64,000 nucleotides of DNA from assembly GCF_041729615.1 (NCBI RefSeq), contig NZ_CP154874.1, positions 3,641,501-3,705,500 of the forward strand. The letters are read 5' to 3'. Positions within the stretch are counted from its first letter, which is position 1. Each line of letters starts with the position of its first letter. Shown here piece by piece: positions 8,244 to 16,941 of this stretch. The translations under genes and the position numbers were made by a program. Origin of the DNA: Pseudomonas alcaligenes. Lineage in GTDB: Bacteria > Pseudomonadota > Gammaproteobacteria > Pseudomonadales > Pseudomonadaceae. The notes under the pieces are model-generated. The model was given only the letters and a program-made list of their open reading frames with translations, was not told where the DNA came from and did no database searches.

Positions 8244-8552
8244 ATGAAACAGCTGAATACCGTTGTCGCCACCCTGGGCGCCGCCCTGCTGAGCACCGCT
8301 GCCTTCACTGCCCAGGCTGGCAGCAACCCCTTTGCCGCCCAGGAGCTCTCCAGCGGCTACAGCCTGGCGGCCCACGAGAAGGGCCACGAAGGCTCCTGTG
8401 GCGAGGGCAAGTGTGGGGGCGAGATGAAGGCCGAAGAAGGCAAGTGTGGCGGCGACAAGGCGAGCAAGGAGGGCAGCTGCGGCGAGGAAGGCAAGGCCGG
8501 TCGCGAAGGCAAGTGCGGCGAGGGCAAGTGCGGCGGCGACAAGACCGAGTAA
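8244..8552 (+). CDS. bufA: Bufferin-type copper-binding RiPP precursor (BufA-like)
   Basis: 102 aa. The signal peptide ends near residue 25 (TAAFTAQA), followed by a low-complexity Gly/Glu/Lys/Cys tail. The tail holds six cysteines, all in EGKCG or EGSCG pentads, plus one degenerate EGKAG. EGKCG repeats mark the bufferin family, whose cysteines are converted by an MNIO enzyme to heterocycles (thiooxazoles) that bind copper in the periplasm. GGAGAG precedes ATG 8244; an in-frame ATG at 8217 is weaker. The neighbours (MNIO, DUF2063, DoxX) match known bufferin operons. Modification and copper binding are inferred from the family. Confidence 0.88.
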   Translation: MKQLNTVVATLGAALLSTAAFTAQAGSNPFAAQELSSGYSLAAHEKGHEGSCGEGKCGGEMKAEEGKCGGDKASKEGSCGEEGKAGREGKCGEGKCGGDKTE

Positions 8553-8564
8553 GGGCGACGGGAC

Positions 8565-9392
8565 ATGACCATGCAGGGTTTCGTCACCGGCGCCGGCCTG
8601 GGCCTGCGTCGCGGCCTGCTGGCGGCGCTGCAGGACAGCGTCGTCGGCCAGGCGGATTTTCTCGAAATCGCCCCGGAGAACTGGATCGGTGTCGGCGGCC
8701 GTTTCGGCCGCCAGCTGCGCGCGCTGAGCGAGCGCCTGCCGTTTCTCTGCCATGGTCTGTCCCTAAACCTCGGCGGCTTCACCCCGCTGGACATGCAGCT
8801 GCTGCGCTCGATCAAGGCGTTCCTCGACGAGCACGGCGTCCGCGGTTATAGCGAACACCTGTCGGCCTGTGCCGACCAGGGCCAGCTGTACGATCTGATG
8901 CCGCTGCCCTTCAGCGAGGAAACGGTGCGCCGCGTCGCGGCGCGCATCCGCCAGGTCGAGGAGGTGCTGGAGCGCCCGCTGATCATCGAGAACGTCTCGG
9001 CCTACGCGCGCCTGCCCGGCGAGCTGGACGAGGTCGAGTTCGTCCGCGCGGTGCTGGAGGAGGCCGACTGCCGGCTGCTGCTGGACATCAACAACGTGGC
9101 GGTCAACGCCCACAATTTCACCTTCGATGCGCGCGCCTACATCGCCGCCATGCCCGGCGAGCGCATCGCCTACCTGCACATGGCCGGTCATTACGACCAG
9201 GCCGCCGACCTCAAGATCGACACCCACGGCGCGCCGGTGGGCGAGCCGGTGTGGCAATTGCTGCAGCATTGCTACAGCCTGCACGGCGTGCGCCCGACCC
9301 TGCTGGAGCGCGACTTCAACTTCCCGCCGGTGGCCGAGCTGTACGCCGAGGTGGCGCAGATCCGCCAGCTGCAACGGGAGGCCGGACGATGA
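8565..9392 (+). CDS. bufB: MNIO-family maturase, DUF692 (BufB-like)
   Basis: 275-aa TIM-barrel multinuclear non-heme iron oxygenase (DUF692). Candidate metal-ligand positions appear at the expected places: FLEIAPENWIG, CHGLSLN, YSEHLSA, IENVSAY, LLDINNVAVNAHN, YLHMAGH and DTHGAPV, then LLERDFN. It probably oxidises the cysteines of the EGKCG motifs in the upstream precursor. It follows bufA by 12 bases and overlaps the next gene by ATGA. ATG 8571 is an alternative start. Confidence 0.92.
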   Translation: MTMQGFVTGAGLGLRRGLLAALQDSVVGQADFLEIAPENWIGVGGRFGRQLRALSERLPFLCHGLSLNLGGFTPLDMQLLRSIKAFLDEHGVRGYSEHLSACADQGQLYDLMPLPFSEETVRRVAARIRQVEEVLERPLIIENVSAYARLPGELDEVEFVRAVLEEADCRLLLDINNVAVNAHNFTFDARAYIAAMPGERIAYLHMAGHYDQAADLKIDTHGAPVGEPVWQLLQHCYSLHGVRPTLLERDFNFPPVAELYAEVAQIRQLQREAGR

Positions 9393-10093
9393 GCGCGCAG
9401 GATCAGGCCGCCTTCGCCGCGCGCATCCGCCGGCCCGAGTCGCAAGCGCTGCTGCCGGGCATCGCGCCTGAGCGCATGGCGGTGTACGAGGAGCTGTTCT
9501 TCAACAATGTCGATGGCTTCATCAGCAGCGGTTTCCCGGTGCTCTGCCGGGTGCTCGGCGAGACGCGCCGGCGACGCCTGGTGCGGGCCTTCCTGGCGGG
9601 CCACCGCTGCACCACGCCGTACTTCCTGCAGATCGGCGCAGAGTTCCTTGCCTGGCTGCAGGAGGGCTGCGTCGCCGAGCCGGACGATCCGCCGTTCCTG
9701 CTCGAGCTGGCCCACTACGAACGGGTCGAGCTGGCCCTCGATGTCGCCGAGGCCGAGTTGCCGCGGCAGGGCTGGTCGCCTCTGGCCTGGCCGCTGGCCT
9801 ACGCCTGGCCGGTGCAGCGGATCGATGCCGAGTACCAGGCCGTGCAGCCGCCGGCCGAGCCGACCTGCCTGCTGGCCTGGCGCGATGCGCAGGAGCGGGT
9901 GCGCTTCCAGCAGCTGGCGCCCTTCGCCTACCAGCTGGCGCTGCGCCTGCAGGCCGGCCAGGCGAGCGCCGAGGCGCTGCTGGAGCTGGCCGCGCAGAGC
10001 GGCCTGGAGGCTAACGAACACTACTTCAGCCAGGCCCGTGCGCTGCTCCATGACTGGCAGCGCCAGGACATCTGGTTCCCCCCTGCCACCTGA
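9389..10093 (+). CDS. bufC: DUF2063 partner protein (BufC-like)
   Basis: 234 aa with an N-terminal DUF2063 domain (ARIRRPESQALLPGIAPERM, then YEELFFNNVDGFISSGFPVL), the putative DNA-binding-like fold that in MNIO systems recognises the precursor leader and presents it to the DUF692 enzyme. The C-terminal half is a helical domain (LLELAHYERVELALD). The start overlaps the bufB stop as ATGA, so translation is coupled. Assignment rests on the motif plus the conserved DUF692-DUF2063 gene pair. Confidence 0.9.
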   Translation: MSAQDQAAFAARIRRPESQALLPGIAPERMAVYEELFFNNVDGFISSGFPVLCRVLGETRRRRLVRAFLAGHRCTTPYFLQIGAEFLAWLQEGCVAEPDDPPFLLELAHYERVELALDVAEAELPRQGWSPLAWPLAYAWPVQRIDAEYQAVQPPAEPTCLLAWRDAQERVRFQQLAPFAYQLALRLQAGQASAEALLELAAQSGLEANEHYFSQARALLHDWQRQDIWFPPAT

Positions 10094-10123
10094 TCCGCGG
10101 GCTCGCGCCGCACGGAGATCACC

Positions 10124-10720
10124 ATGCTCAGACTGCTCAACCGCCTCCAGGATGGCCTGGACGCTACCCGTCGCCTGGATTTTCTCGGCCCCCTGCTGCT
10201 GCGCCTGTACCTGGTGCCGGTATTCTGGATGGCCGGCACGCACAAGCTGGCCGACATGGAGTCGACCATCGCCTGGTTCGGCAATCCGGACTGGGGCCTG
10301 GGCCTGCCGTTCCCGGCACTGCTGGCCTGGCTGGCGGCGCTGACCGAGGCGGGTGGTGCGCTGCTGCTGCTGTTCGGCCTGGCGGTGCGCTGGATCAGCA
10401 TCCCGCTGATGGTGACCATGCTGGTGGCGATCTTCACCGTGCACTGGCAGTTCGGCTGGCAGGCCATCGCCGATCCGTCCGCTCCCTTCGCCAACGAGCG
10501 GGTGCTGGCGGCGGCGGAGAAGCTGGAGCGAGCCCGCGCCATCCTCCAGGAGCACGGCAACTATGCCTGGCTGACGGCCAGCGGGCGCTTCGTGGTGCTG
10601 AACAACGGCATCGAGTTCGCCGCCACCTACCTGGTGATGCTGCTGGCGCTGTTCGGCACCGGTGGCGGGCGCTGGGTGAGCCTCGATCACTGGATCGCGG
10701 CGCGCTTTCGGCGGCCTTGA
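10124..10720 (+). CDS. bufD: DoxX-family membrane protein (BufD-like)
   Basis: 198-aa integral membrane protein with four predicted helices. The DoxX signature appears in LLLRLYLVPVFWMAGTHKLA and the second helix LAALTEAGGALLLLFGLAV. A hydrophilic insert (FANERVLAAAEKLERARAIL) lies between helices 3 and 4, longer than in minimal DoxX proteins. DoxX proteins commonly close bufferin operons; their exact role (redox partner, or membrane step in metal handling) is not established. It lies 30 bases after bufC. Confidence 0.85.
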   Translation: MLRLLNRLQDGLDATRRLDFLGPLLLRLYLVPVFWMAGTHKLADMESTIAWFGNPDWGLGLPFPALLAWLAALTEAGGALLLLFGLAVRWISIPLMVTMLVAIFTVHWQFGWQAIADPSAPFANERVLAAAEKLERARAILQEHGNYAWLTASGRFVVLNNGIEFAATYLVMLLALFGTGGGRWVSLDHWIAARFRRP

Positions 10721-10796
10721 CTGCCCGGTCGGAACGGCCGCGGCCCAGGCGGGCCGGGCCTTTCCGCTTATTCTTTAACGAAGTAAAAAAGTTCCT

Positions 10797-10815
10797 ATGT
10801 CATTGAATTTTCATA
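10797..10815 (+). promoter_or_regulatory. Candidate Pho box before OprP-like porin
   Basis: Two direct repeats TGTCAT (10798-10803) and TTTCAT (10809-10814) lie 11 bases apart, the PhoB spacing; one base departs from the TGTCAT half-site. The segment is AT-rich in a GC-rich genome and lies about 107 bases before the start of a phosphate-selective porin. This supports control by PhoB under phosphate starvation. Confidence 0.65.
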
Positions 10816-10921
10816 TAAACACAACCGCGCTGAAATAACCCCCCGCCAAGATTCCCCCCCAACACCAAGGGCCGAAGCCCGCGTGTTTTCCAACGCTAAA
10901 GACCAATAGGGGAATCCTTCG

Positions 10922-12229
10922 ATGATCCGTAAGCACTTCGCCGGTTTCGCAGCCAGCGCACTGGCCCTGGCCGTTTCCGCCCAGGCTTTCGCCGGCACCG
11001 TCACCACCGACGGCGCCGACCTCGTGATCAACACCAAGAGCGGCCTGGAAGTCGCGACCACCGACAAGGAATTCAGCTTCAAGCTGGGCGGCAAGCTGCA
11101 GTGGGATGCCACCAATTTCGACGGCCTGCAGGCCGCCAGCCAGAATCAGCCGTTCGACGACACCTTCAACACCTTCATCCGTCGCGGTGAAGTTTCCGTT
11201 GAAGGCGTGGCCTACACCGACTGGGGCTATGGCCTGCGTCTGAGCTACACCGACGCCGAAGAGAGCACCGACGTCGATCGCGCCTTCATCACCTACACCG
11301 GCCTCGGTTTCGCCGACGTCACCGTCGGTAAGTACGGCGTCGACTACGGTCTTGAAAACACCACCAGCTCGTCCTGGATCACCGGCATCGAACGTCCGTT
11401 CATGTACGACTTCCTCAATGGCGACGAGGACACCAAGTTCGGCGTCAACGTCATGCACGCCGGTGACAACTACGGCCTGATGGCCCAGGTCGGCCACTAC
11501 GATACCTACGAGAACCCGGACAACGGCAACGACGAGGCCTTCGGCTACACCCTGCGCGCCAACTGGGCGCCGTACATGAACGGTACCGACGTGGTGCACC
11601 TGGGTGCCAACTTCCACAGCTCCAACCCGGACGACGACCGCAGCCGCGCCCGTACCCGCCTGGGTATCCGCAGCGACCAGGATGACCGCCTGACCTTCGG
11701 CGACGTGCGCCAGGCCGACAAGGACACCGAATGGGTCCTGGAGTCCGGTGCCCAGTTCGGCGCCTTCCGTGCCCAGGCCGAGTACTTCCAGCGCAACATC
11801 TCCGGCGAGGACGATCTGGGTGCCGATGCCGACGTGGATGTCAGCGGCTACTACGCCCAGCTGTCCTACATGTTCAACGGCGTACGCAAGTACAAGGCCG
11901 GCGCCGGCAAGTGGGACAAGCCGGACCAGGCGGGTGCCGTGGAACTGTTCGCCCGCTACGAGAGCAGCACCGTCGACGCCGACGAGAACGCCGTACCGGG
12001 TGAGCTGAACAGCAACGTCGACGGCATCATCGCCGAGGACATCGGCGACGAGTTCACCGCCGACGCCTTCGTGGTCGGCGTCAACTACTTCCCGACCCCG
12101 GCCGTGCGCATGAGCCTGAACTACGTCGACTACCAGGTGGACAATATCGACACCGAGCAGCAGATCGACGGCGAAGACGTGCAGGACGACGGCAAGGCCA
12201 TCATCGGTCGCCTGCAGTACGTGTTCTAA
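10922..12229 (+). CDS. Phosphate-selective porin, OprP/OprO family
   Basis: 435-aa outer-membrane beta-barrel. The signal peptide ends AQAFA; the mature start GTVTTDGADLVINTKSGLEV and the following EFSFKLGGKLQ are characteristic of OprP/OprO of P. aeruginosa. The last residue is Phe in GRLQYVF, the usual barrel-assembly signal. It is very acidic, which differs from the lysine-rich channel of OprP, so specificity for phosphate versus pyrophosphate or another anion is uncertain. A Pho box lies upstream and a strong terminator follows. Confidence 0.88.
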   Translation: MIRKHFAGFAASALALAVSAQAFAGTVTTDGADLVINTKSGLEVATTDKEFSFKLGGKLQWDATNFDGLQAASQNQPFDDTFNTFIRRGEVSVEGVAYTDWGYGLRLSYTDAEESTDVDRAFITYTGLGFADVTVGKYGVDYGLENTTSSSWITGIERPFMYDFLNGDEDTKFGVNVMHAGDNYGLMAQVGHYDTYENPDNGNDEAFGYTLRANWAPYMNGTDVVHLGANFHSSNPDDDRSRARTRLGIRSDQDDRLTFGDVRQADKDTEWVLESGAQFGAFRAQAEYFQRNISGEDDLGADADVDVSGYYAQLSYMFNGVRKYKAGAGKWDKPDQAGAVELFARYESSTVDADENAVPGELNSNVDGIIAEDIGDEFTADAFVVGVNYFPTPAVRMSLNYVDYQVDNIDTEQQIDGEDVQDDGKAIIGRLQYVF

Positions 12230-12259
12230 GAACAAGCGAACGATACTGCTCCTTCTTCG

Positions 12260-12284
12260 GCCCCGCCTCGCGCGGGGCTTTTTT
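12260..12284 (+). terminator. Rho-independent terminator after porin gene
   Basis: Stem GCCCCGC (12260-12266) pairs with GCGGGGC (12272-12278) around a 5-base loop and is followed by six T. It lies about 30 bases after the porin stop codon. Confidence 0.9.
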
Positions 12285-12338
12285 CGTCCGGATGGCGCGC
12301 TATAGTGCGGCTCTTGTCGCACCGGATACCGCGCACCC

Positions 12339-13469
12339 ATGCCGCTGCACAGCCTCGATTCCCTACGCCAGATCACGCCCGCCGCCTGGGATGCCCTGCT
12401 GCCCGAGCCACAGCCGTTCCTGCGGCATGCCTTCCTGAGTGCCCTGGAGGACAGTGGCAGCCTGGCTGCCGACAGTGGCTGGTGGCCGGCCCACCGGGTG
12501 CTGTACGACGCCCATGGTCAGGCGTTGGCGGCCCTGCCGGCCTATATCAAGCAGCACTCCTACGGCGAGTATGTGTTCGATATGGGCTGGGCCGAGGCCT
12601 GCCAGCGCGCCGGCATCGCCTACTACCCCAAGCTGCTCGGCGCCGTGCCCTTCAGCCCGGTGAGCGGACCGCGTCTGCTCGGCGATGCACGGGCCTGCGC
12701 GCAGCTGCTGGACGAGCTGCAGGCACAGCTGGCGGAGCAGGGCCTGTCCGGCCTGCACATCAACTTCCTGCGCGCCGAGGACGATACGTTATTCGAGGGG
12801 CGCGAGGGCTGGTTGCAGCGCCTGGACTGCCAGTACCACTGGCGCAACCGCGGCTACCGTGATTTCCAGGATTTCCTCGACTCACTCAGTTCGCGCAAGC
12901 GCAAGCAGCTGCGCAAGGAGCGCGAGCAGGTGGCCGGGCAGGGCATCGAGTTCCGCTGGCAGCGCGGCGACGAGCTCGCGGAGGCGGACTGGGACTTCGT
13001 CTACGCCTGCTATGCCAGCACCTATCATGTGCGCCGCCGCGCGCCCTACCTGGCCCGCGACTTCTTCAGCCTGCTGGCCGAGCGTATGCCAGAGGCGATC
13101 CGCGTGGTCACCGCGCTGCACAATGGCCGGCCGGTGGCCATGGCCTTCAGCCTGGTGGCCGGCGACACTTTCTATGGGCGCTACTGGGGCTGCCTGGGCG
13201 ACTTCGACCGCCTGCACTTCGAGACCTGTTTCTACCAGGGTATCGAGCGCGCCATCGCCGAGGGACTGCAGCGCTTCGACGCCGGGGCCCAGGGCGAGCA
13301 CAAGCTGATCCGCGGCTTCGAGCCGCAGATCACCCGTTCCTGGCACTATCTGCTGCACCCCGGGTTGCGTGCGGCGGTGGCCGACTTCCTGGCCCACGAG
13401 CGGCCGGCGGTGCTGGCCTATGCCGAGCAGGCGCGGCAGCTGTTGCCCTATCGCCAAGAGGGAAGCTGA
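12339..13469 (+). CDS. FemAB/GNAT-like acyltransferase, DUF482
   Basis: 376 aa, double-GNAT fold of the peptidoglycan-type FemAB/DUF482 (PF04339) family. Recognisable segments are FLRHAFLSALEDSGS near the start, YVFDMGWAEACQRAGIAYYP, KLLGAVPFSPVSGPRLL and, in the second half, SRKRKQLRKEREQ and GRYWGCLGDFDRLHFETCFY. Members likely transfer an aminoacyl or acyl group, but the substrate in proteobacteria is unknown. A TATAGT at 12301-12306 may be its -10 element. The LMW-PTP-like gene follows within two bases. Confidence 0.85.
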   Translation: MPLHSLDSLRQITPAAWDALLPEPQPFLRHAFLSALEDSGSLAADSGWWPAHRVLYDAHGQALAALPAYIKQHSYGEYVFDMGWAEACQRAGIAYYPKLLGAVPFSPVSGPRLLGDARACAQLLDELQAQLAEQGLSGLHINFLRAEDDTLFEGREGWLQRLDCQYHWRNRGYRDFQDFLDSLSSRKRKQLRKEREQVAGQGIEFRWQRGDELAEADWDFVYACYASTYHVRRRAPYLARDFFSLLAERMPEAIRVVTALHNGRPVAMAFSLVAGDTFYGRYWGCLGDFDRLHFETCFYQGIERAIAEGLQRFDAGAQGEHKLIRGFEPQITRSWHYLLHPGLRAAVADFLAHERPAVLAYAEQARQLLPYRQEGS

Positions 13470-13471
13470 GC

Positions 13472-13795
13472 ATGCCCCGCGCCCTGTTCATCTGTAGCCG
13501 TAACCGTCTGCGCAGCCCCACGGCCGAGCGCCTGTTCGCCAGCTGGCCTGGTGTCGAGAGCGATTCGGCCGGGCTGGCGGCGGACGCCGAGGTAGCGCTG
13601 TCCGCCGAACAGCTCGAATGGGCCGAGCTGGTCTTCGTCATGGAGCCCGTCCACCGGCGCCGCCTGCAACAGCGCTTCGCCCCCTGGCTCAGGGGCAAGC
13701 GGGTGATCTGCCTGGACATCCCCGACGACTATGACTTCATGCAGACGGAGTTGGTCGAGCTGCTGCGGCGCAAGGTGGGCGCCTACCTGCGATGA
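13472..13795 (+). CDS. Low-molecular-weight protein-tyrosine-phosphatase-like protein
   Basis: 107 aa, shorter than classical LMW-PTPs (about 150). The P-loop is ICSRNRLRSPTAE (C-x5-R-S). The late acidic segment CLDIPDDYDFM supplies candidate general-acid aspartates, and VFVMEPVHRRRLQQRF matches the helix before it. It may dephosphorylate tyrosine or arginine, or a small phospho-metabolite. It sits between a FemAB-like gene and a small membrane protein, with an ATGA overlap with the latter, so the three form one operon. Confidence 0.82.
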   Translation: MPRALFICSRNRLRSPTAERLFASWPGVESDSAGLAADAEVALSAEQLEWAELVFVMEPVHRRRLQQRFAPWLRGKRVICLDIPDDYDFMQTELVELLRRKVGAYLR

Positions 13796-14262
13796 CCCAG
13801 GAACTGCGCCCCAGGCCCTGGAAATGGCTGGGCATCCTGCTGCTGTCGCTGGCCTTCTGCGTGGTCGCCGTGCTGATGTTGCGGGACGGGCGCCTCGCCG
13901 GCTGGTTCTGCCTGGCGCTGTTCGGCCTGGGAGCCCTGGTCGCGGCGGTGGCGGTGCTGCCGGGCGCCAACTATCTGCGCCTAGACGAGGACGGCTTCAC
14001 CTTCTCTTCGCTGTTTCGCGCGCACCGGGTGGGCTGGGCGCAGGTGAGCCACTTCGGCGTGGCACAGGTGGGGCCGAACCGCCTGGTCGGCTGGCACTAT
14101 CGCCCGGGCTGCGAACCACCGGGGCGGGGCGTGCGCCTGTCGCTGGCACTGGGCGGTTGCCAGGCGGCGCTGCCGGAGAACTACGGCCTGCGCGCCGAGG
14201 AACTGGCGCAGCGGCTGGAGCGGCTGCGCCAGGAGTACGAGGTCAGAGCTTCTTCGCGTTGA
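13792..14262 (+). CDS. Small membrane protein with PH-like domain
   Basis: 156 aa. Two hydrophobic helices (residues about 12-30 and 38-58: [20 protein letters not shown], then [18 protein letters not shown]) are followed by a soluble beta-rich domain ([20 protein letters not shown]) resembling bacterial PH/YdbT-like modules. The start overlaps the preceding stop as ATGA. Its 3' end overlaps the 3' end of the convergent cyclophilin gene by 20 bases. Function unknown. Confidence 0.72.
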   Translation: MTQELRPRPWKWLGILLLSLAFCVVAVLMLRDGRLAGWFCLALFGLGALVAAVAVLPGANYLRLDEDGFTFSSLFRAHRVGWAQVSHFGVAQVGPNRLVGWHYRPGCEPPGRGVRLSLALGGCQAALPENYGLRAEELAQRLERLRQEYEVRASSR

Positions 14263-14797
14263 GGATCAGCACCGGCTCGACCGGCACGTTCTGGTGCATG
14301 CCGCGGTTGCCGGTGCGCACCTTGGCGATGCGGTCAACCACGTCCATGCCGCGTACCACCTTGCCGAACACCGCGTAGCCGAAGTCGCGGCCGCCGTGGT
14401 TGAGGAAGTCGTTGTCCTTGTGGTTGATGAAGAACTGGCTGGTGGCCGAGTCCACTACCTGGGTACGGGCCATGGCGATGGTGCCGCGGTCGTTGCGCAG
14501 GCCGTTGTCGGCCTCGTTCTTGATCGGCTTGAAGGTGTCCTTCTCGGCCATGTCGGCATCGAAGCCGCCGCCCTGGATCATGAAGTTCGGGATCACCCGG
14601 TGGAACTGGGTGCCGTTGTAGAAGCCGGATTCCACGTAGCCGAGGAAGTTCTGCGTGCTGATCGGCGCCTTCTCGGCGTTGAGCTCCAGCTCGATGTCGC
14701 CATAGCTGGTGGTCAGCAGCACATGGGGATTTTCCGCAGCCAGCAGGCTGGTGCTCAGCAGCAGGCCGCAGGCGCAGAGGAGGAGTTGCTTCAGCAT
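14243..14797 (-). CDS. ppiA: Periplasmic peptidyl-prolyl cis-trans isomerase (cyclophilin)
   Basis: 184 aa. The signal peptide ends near TSLLAAENP, then a complete cyclophilin domain follows. The active-site segment [16 protein letters not shown] holds the catalytic Arg, with SQFFIN and [16 protein letters not shown] downstream, as in PpiA. It acts in periplasmic protein folding. The first codon overlaps the stop of the upstream hydrolase gene (ATGCTGA), so the two are translated from one transcript. Confidence 0.93.
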   Translation of the reverse strand: MLKQLLLCACGLLLSTSLLAAENPHVLLTTSYGDIELELNAEKAPISTQNFLGYVESGFYNGTQFHRVIPNFMIQGGGFDADMAEKDTFKPIKNEADNGLRNDRGTIAMARTQVVDSATSQFFINHKDNDFLNHGGRDFGYAVFGKVVRGMDVVDRIAKVRTGNRGMHQNVPVEPVLILNAKKL

Positions 14798-15618
14798 GGT
14801 CGTAGGTCCTTGTCTTGGGTGTGTGGCGGGGTAGCTTCGACCCGGGCGAGGAAGTCGTCCAGGACGGCGTTGAAGCGTTCGGGCTGGTCCATCGGCGTGG
14901 CGTGGCGCGAATGCTCGATCACCACCAGGCGGGCGTCGGGCAGTTCGTTCACATAGGCCTCCTTGAGGGCGACCGGGGTGTAGTCGCGGTCGGCCGTGAC
15001 CACCAGCGTAGGACAGGTGATCGCCGCCAGGCGTTCCCGCACGCCCCAGCCGATGATCGCGTCGAGGCTGGCCAGGTAGGCGCGCTTGTCGTTCTGCGGC
15101 CAGCGCTGCTCGATCTTGGCGCGCAGCTCGGCCTGCTGCGGATGGGGGAAGAGGATGCGGCCGAGGCCCTTGCCGATCGCCTGCATGCTCAGCAGGCGAG
15201 ACAGGCTCCAGCGCTTGGCCAGCTGCCAGAGGTCGGCGGCGCTCCTGACCTTGACCTCCGGGGCGCTGTTGACGATGGTCAGGCTGCGCAGCAGTTCGGG
15301 GCGCTCGACGCCCAGCTGGAAGCCGACCATGCCGCCCATGGAGATGCCCACCAGATGTATCGGCGGCAGCTGCAGGTGCTCGATCAGCGCCGCCACGTCG
15401 GCGGCGAAGCCGGCGATGCTGTAGCGTTGGCGTGGCTTGGACGACTGGCCGTGGCCGCGCAGGTCGAGGCTCAGTACCCGGTGCGTGCGGGCCAGGTGGG
15501 GAATCTGGTACTCCCAGTCGCGGGTGCTGGAGCCCAGACCGTGCACCAGCAGCAGCGCTTCGCCCTGGCCGTGCTCCTCGTAGTAGAAACGGCAGCCGTC
15601 ATGCTCGAAAAAGGCCAT
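14791..15618 (-). CDS. Alpha/beta-fold hydrolase
   Basis: 275 aa. Nucleophile elbow GISMGGMVG, oxyanion segment [25 protein letters not shown] after strand 4, and a late acid and His ([23 protein letters not shown]). This is the typical esterase or enol-lactonase type. ATG 15618 is chosen over the longer frame because of a GAGGAGA site and the MAFFEHDG start. It overlaps the cyclophilin gene by seven bases. Substrate unknown. Confidence 0.9.
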   Translation of the reverse strand: MAFFEHDGCRFYYEEHGQGEALLLVHGLGSSTRDWEYQIPHLARTHRVLSLDLRGHGQSSKPRQRYSIAGFAADVAALIEHLQLPPIHLVGISMGGMVGFQLGVERPELLRSLTIVNSAPEVKVRSAADLWQLAKRWSLSRLLSMQAIGKGLGRILFPHPQQAELRAKIEQRWPQNDKRAYLASLDAIIGWGVRERLAAITCPTLVVTADRDYTPVALKEAYVNELPDARLVVIEHSRHATPMDQPERFNAVLDDFLARVEATPPHTQDKDLRPC

Positions 15619-15628
15619 CGCGTTCTCC

Positions 15629-16555
15629 TCAGTCGCTGGCCAGCGGGGCGGCAAAGGGGGCATCCAGCGGCGCGCCGTCGAAGTTCTTGATCAGTTCGAT
15701 GAGGATCTGGGTGGCCGGGCCGAGCACCTTGTCCTTGTTGCTGTACAGGCAGAAACGCGGCTTGCGCGTGCCGCCCTGTTCCATCGGCAGCGGCTTGAGC
15801 AGGCCCTCGGCCAGTTCGCGGGCGATCAGGTGGCGCGGTAGCCAGGCGAAACCCAGGCCGCTGGAGACGAAGGTACGCGCGGTGGGCAGGCTGCCGACCG
15901 TCCAGCGCTGCTCGGCGCCGAGCCAACCCGAGTCGCGCGGCTGGATGCGCCCGCTGTCGCGGGTCACCACCTGCATCTGGCCTTCCAGGTCCTGGAAGGT
16001 CACTTCGCGTTGCAGGCGGTGCAGCGGATGTTCCGGATGGGCCACGGCGATGAACTCCACCTCGCCCAGCTCGATAGGCAGGTAGCCGGTGATGTTGAGG
16101 GCGCTGATGGCCAGGTCGGCGGAGCCCTCCTTGAGCACTTCCTCGACCCCGGACAGCACCTCCTCGCGCAGGCGCACGCGGCAGCCACGGCTCTGCGGCA
16201 TGAAGGCGGAGAGGGCGCGGACGATGTTGGCGGTGGGGTAGGCGGCGTCCACCACCAGGCGCACTTCCGCTTCCCAGCCCTGTTCCATATGGTGGGCCAG
16301 TTCCTCCAGCTGGCTGGCCTGCTTGACCAGCTGCCGCGAGCGACGCAGCAGCACCTCGCCGGCCTCGGTGAGCACCGCCTTGCGCCCGTCGATGCGCAGC
16401 AGCGGCGCGCCCAGCTGCTCCTGCATGCGCGCCACCGTGTAGCTCACCGAGGATTGCGAACGGTGCAGGGCCTCGGCGGCCTGGGCGAAGCCGCCATGGT
16501 CGACCACCGCCTGCAGGGTGCGCCATTGTTCCAGGGTGACACGGGGCGCTTTCAT
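15629..16555 (-). CDS. LysR-family transcriptional regulator
   Basis: 308 aa. The N-terminal HTH spans roughly residues 5-64 (LEQWRTLQAVVDHGGFAQAA, then HRSQSSVSYTVARMQEQLGA), followed by an effector-binding domain with LVVDAAYPTANIVRAL. Unlike many LysR genes it reads into the hydrolase gene 10 bases downstream and may be co-transcribed with it. It is divergent from the small exported gene at 16605, with 49 bases between starts. Such LysR proteins are often encoded near azoR in pseudomonads. Confidence 0.9.
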   Translation of the reverse strand: MKAPRVTLEQWRTLQAVVDHGGFAQAAEALHRSQSSVSYTVARMQEQLGAPLLRIDGRKAVLTEAGEVLLRRSRQLVKQASQLEELAHHMEQGWEAEVRLVVDAAYPTANIVRALSAFMPQSRGCRVRLREEVLSGVEEVLKEGSADLAISALNITGYLPIELGEVEFIAVAHPEHPLHRLQREVTFQDLEGQMQVVTRDSGRIQPRDSGWLGAEQRWTVGSLPTARTFVSSGLGFAWLPRHLIARELAEGLLKPLPMEQGGTRKPRFCLYSNKDKVLGPATQILIELIKNFDGAPLDAPFAAPLASD

Positions 16556-16604
16556 CGCCGCTTCCTCTTCTCTAATCTGGGCATCCCCGGACGAGGAGAT
16601 ACCG

Positions 16605-16919
16605 ATGAAAAACTGTTGCCTGGCCTTGCTCGCGCTGCTGCCGCTGACCGCTGCCGCCTATCCGATCGAAATCGAGAAGCAGCTCAATGGCGCCGAGGTT
16701 TCCGCCACCAGCCAGCAGGTGGATCGCAACATCGGCGCGGTGCTGCTGTACAACTACGGCTCCGTGGCTGCCCAGTGCACGGCGCTGTTCCGCAACGGTC
16801 CGGAGGCTCCGCGTACACGCAAGGTCGAGGTCAAGGCCGGCGATACCGCCAACCTGACGGTAAGGTTCGCCCGCGACATCATCAAGCTGCGTGTCGAGCT
16901 GACCTGCCAGCAGGGTTGA
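16605..16919 (+). CDS. Small exported protein, function unknown
   Basis: 104 aa with a clear signal peptide (LALLALLPLTAAA, then YPIEIEKQLNGAEVSATS). GAGGAGA precedes ATG 16605. The mature domain is beta-rich, with two cysteines (AQCTALFR, ELTCQQG) that may form one disulfide. It resembles small 3-phosphoglycerate-kinase-misnamed periplasmic proteins found widely in Pseudomonas. Promoter must lie in the 49 bases shared with the divergent LysR gene. Confidence 0.75.
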   Translation: MKNCCLALLALLPLTAAAYPIEIEKQLNGAEVSATSQQVDRNIGAVLLYNYGSVAAQCTALFRNGPEAPRTRKVEVKAGDTANLTVRFARDIIKLRVELTCQQG

Positions 16920-16941
16920 GACTAGAGCGCAGCGGCAGATA

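Noticed and set aside
10811..12376. 521-codon minus-strand open frame across the porin
   Set aside because: Val/Gly/Ala-rich shadow of the OprP-type gene; no recognisable family or ribosome-binding site.
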